Positions 33,840 to 42,972 of a stretch of 64,000 bases of DNA are shown here, one piece after another. Both the position numbers and the translations under genes were made by a program. The DNA comes from Shinisaurus crocodilurus. Taxonomy: Eukaryota > Chordata > Lepidosauria > Squamata > Shinisauridae. The notes under the pieces are model-generated. The model did no database searches and was not told where the DNA came from. It was given only the letters and a program-made list of their open reading frames with translations. Positions within the stretch are counted from its first letter, which is position 1. Each line of letters opens with the position of its first letter. The stretch lies in contig CM037877.1 in assembly GCA_021292165.1 (NCBI GenBank), forward strand, positions 126,422,402 to 126,486,401. The letters run 5' to 3'.

Positions 33840-34715
33840 ATGTCTCTCTCCCAGGGAGATAGTGGGGGGAGTTCTGGGGGGCAAACGGTACCAACGTTGA
33901 GCGGCAGGCGCTGGCAGAGCGCTAGGGGCAGGCCACGCCGAGTAAGGGGAACAAGGGATCGATGCTTAATATCTATCCCTTGTTCCGGGCCTGCCCAGAG
34001 CCAAGGGATAACTGGGGGATGTGTTGCTCCTCCCCCCACCCTGCGTTTGCTGTTGTGCAATGCCAGGTCCGTTACCCAAAAAACATCTCTCATCCATGAC
34101 TTGATCATGGATGAGGGTGCGGACCTGGCATGTGTTACGGAAACCTGGCTGGACGAGGCCGCTGCTCCAACTCTGGTGGCCTTGTGTCCGGCCGGTTTCT
34201 CGTATGCCCAGCAGCCAAGGGTTGGGGGACGGGGAGGGGGAGTGGCTGTTATCTACCGGGAGTCCTTGGTCCTCACCAGACTCCCTCTCCGGGAGACCAA
34301 GTTTATTGAGTGCATGTACTGGAGGTTGGGTCCAAAGGGCAGCCTGGGGATTCTGCTCGTGTACCGTCCACCCCGCTGCACGACAGACTCCCTGGCCGAG
34401 GTGCTGGAGGTGGTCTCCGATGTGCGTGTGTTGTCCCCCAGGCTAGTGGTGCTGGGGGACTTCAACGTGCATTCGGGGGCTTCCCTCACTGGGGCACCTC
34501 GGGACTTTATGGAGACCATGGCTTCCTGGGAGCTGCACCCTGTATTAACTGGACCTACCCATGTAGCCGGTCATGCACTGGACTTGGTTTTTGTTTCCGG
34601 AGAGGGGGGAAATGATCTGGAGATCGGGGGTATATCCACCACCCCCTTGTCATGGTCAGATCACTATCTGGTGGGGTTGGATTTCTCAGGTGCCACAACC
34701 CCTCTGCAGGGGTGA
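33840..34715 (+). CDS. L2 ORF2, APE-type endonuclease part
   Basis: The 291-codon frame has LRLLLCNARSVTQK (about residue 68), LACVTETWLDE (catalytic Glu), GRGGGVAVIYRES, LVVLGDFNVH (Asp/Asn), HALDLVFVSG and LSWSDHYLVGLDF (terminal Asp-His), all APE endonuclease blocks in order. The enzyme nicks target DNA so RT can prime. An N-terminal 65-residue Gly/Arg-rich leader precedes it. The stop at 34713-34715 follows directly on a GGGG run, where the RT frame takes over. Confidence 0.85.
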   Translation: MSLSQGDSGGSSGGQTVPTLSGRRWQSARGRPRRVRGTRDRCLISIPCSGPAQSQGITGGCVAPPPTLRLLLCNARSVTQKTSLIHDLIMDEGADLACVTETWLDEAAAPTLVALCPAGFSYAQQPRVGGRGGGVAVIYRESLVLTRLPLRETKFIECMYWRLGPKGSLGILLVYRPPRCTTDSLAEVLEVVSDVRVLSPRLVVLGDFNVHSGASLTGAPRDFMETMASWELHPVLTGPTHVAGHALDLVFVSGEGGNDLEIGGISTTPLSWSDHYLVGLDFSGATTPLQG

Positions 34716-36864
34716 GGGACCTATTAGAATGGTCCGCCCCAGGCGTCTTATGGATCCGGATGGATTCCTGAACGCGCTTGGGGAATTGGAGCACACAAAC
34801 GGTAGCTTGGTCGAGACCCTGGTGAATGACTGGAATGCTGCAATCACCAGGGCATTAGACCGAGTTGCCCCGAAGCGCCCTCTTCGCCTAAACAGAGCTC
34901 GCGCGGCGCCATGGTTCACTCCGTCGCTGCGAGCTCTGAAACAAGAGGTGAGAAGGCTAGAGCGCCGATGGCGAAATTCCCGCTCCGAAGACGATCGAAC
35001 ACGGGTTAGAGCTGCATCTTCAGCCTACCGGGTGGCGGTGAAGGCAGCAAAAAAGAATTTCTATGCTGCCTCCATTGCGTCTGCAGAGTGCTGCCCCAGG
35101 AGGCTGTTCCAAGTGGTCCGGAGTCTGGTCGGTCCAGTCGCTCCGGACCCACTGGAACAGTCAAAAGCCTCCTGTGAGGCTTTAGCGAAGCACTTCGCAG
35201 ATAAAATCGATCGGATTAGGAGTGGGATATCGTACGTCGTGGACACAGGGAGTGAGCAGGAGGAGGCCAATGGCAGACCGGTTTTGTGGGATCGGTTTCG
35301 GCTTCTTCCTTCTGATGAAGTGGACAAGGTGCTTTCATCTGTGAGGCCGACCACCTGCTTGTTTGACCCTTGCCCATCCTGGCTCATCATGAGCTGCAGG
35401 GAGAGACTGGGTGAGGGGATCAAGGCGGTGGTGAATGCCTCCCTCGAGGAGGGAGTGATGCCATCAGCCCTCAAGGAGGCAGTAATAAGACCGCTTCTAA
35501 AGAAGCCCTCCTTGGATCCCCAGGATTTAAACAACTTTCGCCCAGTCTCCAATTTACCATTTCTGGGCAAGGTGATCGAGCGGGTGGTGGGTGCTCAGTT
35601 GAAGGCACACTTGGATGAAGCCGATTATTTGGATCCGTGCCAGTCGGGCTTCAGGTCTGGACATGGGACGGAGACGGCCTTGGTCGCCTTGGTGGATGAT
35701 ATGAGGAGGGCTTTGGATAGGGGCGAATGCTCCTTTCTAGTCCTCCTCGATCTCTCAGCGGCTTTTGATACCGTTGACCACGGTATCCTCCTGGACCGTC
35801 TGGAGGGGTTGGGCTTGGGAGGCACTGTATTGCAGTGGTTCCGGTCCTTCCTCTCTGGAAGGTATCAGAGGGTAGTTCTCGGGGAGGAGGCTTCGGACCC
35901 TCGGCTGCTCACTTGTGGAGTGCCGCAGGGTTCCATCCTCTCCCCGATGTTATTCAACATCTACCTCAAGCCGCTGGGAGCTATCATCAGGAGGTTTGGG
36001 GTGCAGTGTCATCAGTATGCGGATGACACACAGCTCTACCTCTGTTTTAAGTCCTCACCGAGGTTGGCCGTTGAGACCCTGTCCAAGTGCCTGGAGTCAG
36101 TGGCTGGCTGGATGGGAAGGAACATGCTGAAACTGAACCCCGACAAGACCGAGGTACTTCTGGTGGGGGACAAGGGAAGGTTAGGGGATGTTGACCTGGT
36201 GCTGAATGGGGTACATCTACCCCTGAAGGACCAGGTCTGCAGCTTGGAGGTCATTCTAGACTCCCAGCTGTCCATGGAGGCTCAGGTGGCAGCTGTGAGC
36301 CGGGCGGCGCTGTATCAACTCCATCTGATACGGCAGCTGCACCCCTACCTTCCTAATCACCTGCTCCCATCAGTGGTTCATGCCTTGGTCTCCTCTCGCC
36401 TAGACTACTGTAATGCGCTCTACGTGGGGTTACCCTTGAAGACGGTCCGGAAGCTTCAGCTGGTACAGAACGCGGCGGCTCGCCTGAGTAAGGGCAGACG
36501 CCGGCGTGATCACATCACGCCAGTGCTTAATGAGTTGCACTGGCTACCAGTTGCTTGCCGAGCCGAATTCAAGGTGTTGGTTTTGACCTTTAAAACCCTA
36601 CACGGCTCCGGCCCAGCTTATCTCAAGGAGCGCCTCCAGCAACATCAAGTAGGCCGCTCAACAAGGTCTGCCACGGACGGCCTTCTCCTTATCCCATCAG
36701 CCAGAGCAGTCAGGCTGGTGGGGACTAGGAAGAGGGCCTTCTCTGTGGCGGCCCCCACATTATGGAACTCCCTCCCTAGTGACCTTCGCCATGCCCCCTC
36801 CGTGATGAGCTTCCGCCGTGCATTAAAAACATGGCTGTTCAGGCGGGAATATGGGGTGGGTTAG
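34716..36864 (+). CDS. L2 ORF2, reverse transcriptase part
   Basis: This is the open frame of 763 codons beginning at 34573; the part after 34716 is the genuine L2 continuation. Blocks: SALKEAVIRPLLKKPSLDP, NFRPVSNLPFLGKVIERVV, DPCQSGFRSGHGTETALVAL, VLLDLSAAFDTVDHGILL, CGVPQGSILSPMLFNIYL and HQYADDTQLYLCF (active site), then the L2 C-terminus GTRKRAFSVAAPTLWNSLPS...FRREYGVG. It makes cDNA at the nicked site. No in-frame stop interrupts it over about 715 codons, which is notable for a LINE. Confidence 0.92.
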
Positions 36865-37705
36865 GTTTTTAATGAGAATTTTTTATATTGTTTTAATTAT
36901 TATGTTTTATTGTGTTTTATTGTATTTTAATTGTACATCGCCCAGGGTGGCCGGGTGACCGGCCAGATGGGCGATTGATAAATATAATAAAATAAATAAA
37001 TTGCCCGTTTTGTCAAAGCTGGCCAATTTATATGAGAGTGAAAGAAGAAAAACAAATATATTCCAATATAGTTTAGATCTGGTCTTACTTTATTAATCAT
37101 TGGAAGAACCACATATCTCATTGAATGTGACTTTCATGTTCAACACATTGTAATATCTATATTTTAAAAAATATTTCTATCCTGCCTTTCACTACCCCCC
37201 CCAAAAGTTAAAATACTATATCAGACATTATAAAATGAATAAATTAAACTGAAACAACAGTAAAAGTAAGAGGCGGTGGGGGGGGGAAGACCTCTGGGGT
37301 GGGGTGTGTGCAAAAGAAGAGCCTCACTTGGCCTCTTAGCTTTGCTGAATTTGCAGAGCTGCAGTAAGTGCCAGGCAGCGGCTGTTTGTCCCGCTGCTGC
37401 TGGGTTCTCTTCAAGGAAGTAGCTGGTCCTTATGAGAAGCCCCCATTTAGCTCCTATTGCTGCTGTGCCACCTGAGCACTTCTACCAGGGTTGTAGCCAT
37501 ATGTTCTGGCTGTTCTGCAATGATTCTTTCCCCATGTACCTTTACAACGCTCCTCGCCATAACATTTCTGGCTACCAGCATGCCCTAAAGGTTAGCTTTT
37601 CCTAAACTTTGAATTTCCCAATGTCCTCTTGCACAAAACCACTGGCCACGCCCAGAGGAGCCTTTTCCCCTCCCACCCTCTACCCTCCTCCTGGTTTGTA
37701 CCTGT

Positions 37706-37872
37706 GGCTTATGCTGGCTCAGCTTGTCTGAGCGTGGAAAGCTAAGCAGAGTCAAGCCTGGTTATTACTTGGATGGGAGACCCCTCCTCTAGTTTCCTGC
37801 TTTGAGCAGGGGGTTGGACTCGATAGCCTTGTAGGCTCCTTCCAACTCTATCAGATCTATGAAATCTATGAA
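37706..37872 (+). mobile_element. 5S rRNA-CR1 chimeric SINE, copy 2
   Basis: TGGCTTATGCTGGCTCAGCT, then 5S-like GAAAGCTAAGCAGAGTCAAG, CCTGGTTATTACTTGGATGG and GAGACC (box-A-like and box-C-like parts of the 5S internal promoter), then CCTCCTCTAGTTTCCTGC, then the CR1 tail TTGAGCAGGGGGTTGGACTC to about 37872, ending ATCTATGAAATCTATGAAAT. The junctions equal those of 17901-18045. Confidence 0.78.
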
Positions 37873-38799
37873 ATCATGCCCAACTCCCTCTCTTGTCCAA
37901 GATTTTCACTCAGTCCCATCCAGCTGAATGGGGTCTGTGTCCATTCCACTCTAGCCTTCAGCCACTCCCAACTGTTGTACAATTCCCATTCATGTCAGTG
38001 GGTCATCTTCTCAAAAAGAACATCAAGAAGGAAATGCAAGGGAGAAAATATGAGTTTTTAATAATTTCTTAAAGCATGACAGAAGAGGGGACCAGACAGA
38101 TACATAGAGGGAGAGAGTCCCGAGAAAGGGGTCATTCAATGTGAACTAGTGCAAGGGAGCAGAGGTTTCATAAAAAGAAGATTGGCAATGAATGGAGGGG
38201 CTCGTGAGAATAGGTACCAATGGATAAGAAGGGTAAGTGAAGAGACTTTAAACTTAATAGGAAGGGAAGCAAATGGAGGTGTAGTATGATTACAGCAGAG
38301 GGGGAAATAATGAGCAGAAGAGTTGAGAACAGGGATTTAAGCTGAGAGTCAATGAGCAAAATATTAGGACAGTCAACACAAGACAGCATGAGAACCCCCA
38401 AATGTTTGAGAAGTATCTGATTAAAGGATGAATTTTACAAAGAGAACCAACAAGCCTCAGTAGTAATGTGAGCCGGAAAAGGAAGGGAAGGATCAGATGT
38501 AACAACTTGCTGCGATGTTGCCAATGGAAAGAGAGAGAAAAGGCAAAAAGTGGAGGTTTAGGATATATTCTGTCTCCTGGATATTCCTGGGAGATCATTC
38601 ACCTTTTCTTCAAAGCAGGCGTCCAAAGCAAGGTACGCAGCAGGGCCCCTTTGGAAGAAGGTTCGCTCTTCTTTCGTATTCCTGTCGAAAGGTCTCCGCG
38701 CTTAGGAGGACCACGTGCCGCCACTCGTCGTTTGAGCTGTCCCTTCATACTAAATGAAGGAGATTTAAAAGAAAGGAGGGCCCGGTTAGAACTGAGCCC
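37873..38799. other. No recognised feature
   Basis: Purine-rich intronic sequence, no conserved coding or repeat signal recognised. Confidence 0.45.
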
Positions 38800-39580
38800 T
38801 GGAGACATTTACTCAGAAGCGGGGCCACCGTGCCAGCCGGAGCGAAGCGGGCTGAGAACCTGCAGCTCCTCGCCAGCGGAGGCAACGGATCCTCCCGCCT
38901 GCTGGACTGCCGCCCGCCCCCTCGGCCTCGGTCCTCCTCTGGCTCGATCGAGGGGCTGCCGAGGCTCGCTCGCGTCTGCAGCGGGGTGGGGCTGGGGAGG
39001 GAGATGGGGCCCCCCGAAGAGGGGATGTCTCGGCGCTGCCTTAACACAGAGCTGGAATAACATGGAGGCGGGGATTGGGGGGCGTCGAGGTCCCGTGGGG
39101 CACGTGTCGATCGCGCCAACCGTTATTGGGGGTGGGGGCCACAGGGGAGCAGTCGGAGGGAAAGGAAAGGAAACTGCCGTCTCGCCAGCCACGACCGAAG
39201 CGCGATATTTCTGGTCTTCCTGTAAGAAACTGGGCAACTACAGCGCGCACATCCCGTCGAACGGCGATCCGATTCCGACAGAATGCTGCAGAGCGGCTGG
39301 CTCGGAAGGACTTGGGTTCTCTCAGCTGGGCGCAGCTCGGTGCTTGAAGACTCGCTTGGCTCAAGGCAGGCGTGCGAAGCCGACTTCGGACTTACGGGAT
39401 CTACTCGTTTATTGCCTACAGCGTCAGGATCCCCCACCGGGAGCCAGGCGCAAAACTGGCGGCTCGGGGCGGAGCCACGTGCAAAAAGGACGGCTCGGGG
39501 CGGAGCCAAGGACCTCCTGCGCTCGCGTCTAAGTTGCTGCATATCAAGGACCGTAACAGCCTAACATAAGGGAGTGGAGA
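38800..39580. promoter_or_regulatory. CpG-rich island without a recognised gene
   Basis: Dense in CpG compared with flanks, with GC-box-like GGCTCGGGGCGGAGCC occurring twice (39461-39476 and 39492-39507, 31 bp apart). It lies about 3.4 kb upstream of PCDHAC1. A possible donor CTTAAG|GTAAGC lies near 39706. A 354-codon frame here has no family resemblance and reflects GC content. Confidence 0.45.
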
Positions 39581-39824
39581 GAAGCCTATTTGTTGCGATC
39601 CTTAAAACAACTGGGAGTCAGAAATGCTGGCCGATCTACTGCAAATGATCCAGGGATCTATCTCACTGTCGATCCCGATCTACCTTCTGCCCAGCCCAGG
39701 CTTAAGGTAAGCGCTTTTGAGAGCTTCAGCGTCACCTCGCTTGCGAAGATTTGCTCGCCTAAATTCTGCTGGACCACAGGAGACAACTGACTGCGGCCCA
39801 CTTCCGAAGCCGACTTCTGGGGCC

Positions 39825-39895
39825 TGCGTGTTTAATGGGAAGTAAACCCCATTGGGTTCAATGGGATTTACTCGCAAGTAAGTGTGTGTAGGATT
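39825..39895. repeat. Partial palindromic MITE (GCAATCCTA family)
   Basis: TGGGAAGTAAACCCCATTGG, GTTCAATGGGATTTACTCGC and GTGTAGGATT match the centre and right end of the family. Confidence 0.5.
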
Positions 39896-41899
39896 ACTTG
39901 CTAGGATCGGGCTGCCCGACGGGATACCAAATTAGCCGGTCAATCTGTAGCGTGCGCTTTTCTACGGCGGGCAGCTGCGCATCTGGACACCATTGTGGGC
40001 TAATTCCTACTGACTGGAAAGCTTTGCGCTCGGTTCTGCTGCAGCAGCTACTGCTGCTGCTGCCCGGGAACCGGGATGTTCACTGGGCGTCCCGGCCACC
40101 GGGCCCTCTTCCCAGGCCGCTTATGGGGTTCTGATAATTCTCTTATCAAAAGTTTGGGGTGGGGGTGAAGGGGAGCTACCTTGTCTTTTTCCGCCAGATG
40201 TCTGTGATCTGAATCTGCTGAGGACGGAGGCTGCCGAGGAGACGTTTTGGAAAACACGGGAACCTTTCTTTCCAGTTCAGTGCCAAGACGGGGATGGCAG
40301 GCACTGGCAGCCATGAATTCGGGCACATTCGCTCCCTGCCCGTCCGCGCAGAGCAGGCGCCGCGCCACCAGGTCTGACGCTCTGACAGGTACAGAAACGC
40401 TGCTGGGACGGAAAGGGGTGGACATTATTTCTACCCCATTGATTCAGGTGTGTTTCCACCCACGTAAGGGTTCCTTTACACCTAAGATCTTAGAGTGAAG
40501 TTGGTCTAAATTTGTTAAGTGTGAATGCCATAAACAGATTTTGAAAATGGCTGCATCTGATATGGCGAAGTGGAGAGCCAAGCGTGGTTCAGAAAGAGAG
40601 CTTTCCTTTGAGGGAGAGGTTGGTAGCAAACCCAGATTTGTTGCGCTGTAAGTGAAATCGCCCTAACGAAGGAGAGGTTTCTCGTTACGTAGAACCAGGG
40701 AAAAGGGAGCCTCACCCAAAGCCACAAAGGAGAAAGAACGAAGGCAAATGCTCAAAGCTTCAACTCTGAAATAGCTTCTTCCGGGGTAGTCAAAGGACTT
40801 ACGGAAGAGGACTGGAACTGAAACGCCTCATGCATGCTGACCCGTAATACAAATTACAGGGCTCATCCAGTTTGCTCCTTCACAGGAGGCGAAGATCCAA
40901 ATCGCCAAAATCCTCCAGTTTGCCGAGTTCCAGGCACGTGCGGCAGCCGAAGATAGGCCCGGAAGTCTGGGCGCTGGGATAAAGTGTCCCGGGTGGAGCC
41001 AGCAAATTGTCCTAATGGGCAGTTGAGAGACTGAGGCGCTGAAATTGAAATTTCCCGCTACTCGGACAAACAGCACTTGGAAATAAATTACAGGCCCAGG
41101 CCCAGTGAGAAGCTGCAAGGGTGCAACCCTGCCTGGCCTGTTGCCCACACTAAGCCTCTGAAGGACCTGCCAATTTGACGGCTCTAAAATCTTGAAAACA
41201 CACCGGGGCGGGGAAACAACCTTTGTATATTTTAACAGGCAGCCCATTTATTACATGAATTTTAATGAGAACTACAAGGTTTAATCAACTAATCAAATTA
41301 ATTAAACTTTTAATGGACTAAAAAGATGCCCTTGTTAAATCAGGCAGATTTAAAACAACAATAAGAATAATAGTAGTAATAATAATCCACACAATCTGAT
41401 GCTCAAGTAAACCTGTTAGTCTTTAAAGTGCCACAAGACTCTTTATTATGTTTATACAAGCACGTATAAACCCTGCAAATGATAAGTATCGTCTTAAAAG
41501 AGGCATTTCCCCTCTACTGTTTTTACCCATTTGCAAATTTATAACCGACTAATGGACTAAGATTCCTTTATTTCGATGACAGCACTGCTCTTAATGCGTA
41601 GATTGCGCTCATTGTAGGTGCAACTATTGCCTCCTCCTACCTACACTGGCGGAATAGTTAAGGCAACTTGCTCGGAGTTTAGAAGAGGTCTGAAGATTCC
41701 CGCCCCTCCTCCAACTGAAGTGATGCCCGGGCACATACACAATACACCCGGGGAAAAGAGGGCAGATACTAGCCCATATAGCCGGGCTGAGGTGAGTAAG
41801 GACTAACGGAGCGAAGCCAAGTTTGGGGCCAGCCAGGCGGCAAGCAGTGCAACTCTGCTTGGTCCCCCCCATTCCCCCCGGTTCAGCCTGACAGGCCCT
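39896..41899. other. Upstream region of PCDHAC1, nothing specific recognised
   Basis: Unique-looking sequence with moderate CpG. No open frame with family similarity and no repeat family recognised. Confidence 0.45.
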
Positions 41900-42972
41900 T
41901 CTTCCCCGCTGCGTCCGGTCTCCTTGGGAACTCCCGGGCCCCGCGGCCATTCGGCGTCATGCATTTTAGCATCTCCGTTTCAGGGTATGAAGATGATGGA
42001 GGCTTTCTTTGCCCCGTCCAATGTAAGCCTTGCTGTCGACGTCAGTAAGCTGATCTTCTCAGCGGCCACGGATCCGGACGAGCCGCTTCGTGTCACAGAG
42101 CCAAAAGATCTCCGCTGGGCTAGGCATGGGGGAGGGGAAGAACGAAGTCGGGGCAAGGGCAGCGCGCTCCGAGTTCTCTCGGTCACATTCGTGAAGGCGC
42201 GACTCCGGCGTTCATCCCCCTGCGCAGCCTTTGCTGCGCTCAGGTCGCATCGATCTATGTGGATCGATCTCCCCTTGCAGGTACGTGCCGCTCCTCACAC
42301 ACAGCCCTCCCCTCCTCTCCCCTCGACCACCGCCGTGACCGGCAAGCAGCATGGTCGAGCTGAGTGTTTTCCACGGCGGGGAAACCAGGAGGCGCTGTGG
42401 AGTCGGGCGGTGAGCGGAACTGGGCGGCGGCAGCTCTGGAGGGTTTCTTGCGAGAGAATGTCCCCACCTTCGCTCAGTTCCCGGCGGCCGCCGCCGCCGC
42501 GGACTGCTCCCCCGCAGACTCAGCAGCCGCGGCCGCTCGATCCCCGGGCCTCTCTGCGCTCAGACGGCTTCCCGTCTCCCTGCGGACCTACTGCTGATCG
42601 GGTAGTGCGGGCGACGGACCCCGCAGTTCGCGTCGCGGCCCCTAAGCGGCGCTGTGCGCTGGCGCGGTGCCCGTGCGTGTCATAGCCTTCGGGAGCTTTC
42701 CCTTTCACATGATCTCAGCGGCTGCCTGCGCGAAGGACGAGCTCCCGCTGGCTCAGCACAAGAGACGCGGGCGGCGAGGCGAGCCATGACTTCGGCCGGC
42801 GCCGGGAAGAGCAGATGCGCCCCCCACGCCTTTTAGCAAGCGGCTCTCTTCGATTTGCGGCTCCGCCCGTCCGCTCCGGCATTGCTGAGCTCAGCTCTTC
42901 GCTGAAAACGGGGGATTATGTTACTGTTGACTCGATCTGCAGGGAGCTGAGGAGGGAGCCAGCGAAAGAAGA
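41900..42972 (+). promoter_or_regulatory. CpG-island promoter and 5' UTR of PCDHAC1
   Basis: Strongly CpG-rich up to the PCDHAC1 start codon, densest at 42480-42840. A CGCT-type motif CCTAAGCGGCGCTGTG at 42641-42656, about 320 bp before the ATG, is a candidate CSE/CTCF site, though its spacing is one base short of the usual pattern. Frames in this region (for example 41924-42685) are composition artefacts. Confidence 0.55.

Larger units (their letters stand above)
33385..37000 (+). mobile_element. Near full-length L2-clade LINE
   Basis: It has a 5' UTR with a duplicated ~50-bp block (33387-33437 and 33603-33653), an APE endonuclease frame (33840-34715), an RT frame (to 36864) and a 3' tail CATCGCCCAGGGTGGCCGGG ending in (AAATA)n near 37000. 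Only one frame break (G-run 34709-34712) separates endonuclease and RT, so the copy is young. Fragments of the same family lie at 15650, 16296 and 22676. Confidence 0.9.

Noticed and set aside
38468..39532. 354-codon + strand frame
   Set aside because: Low-complexity GC-driven frame with overlapping frames on both strands and no family similarity; treated as a CpG island.
41924..42685. 253-codon + strand frame upstream of PCDHAC1
   Set aside because: Lies in the CpG island with multiple overlapping frames; composition is Arg/Ser/Pro/Ala, typical of chance frames in GC-rich promoters.
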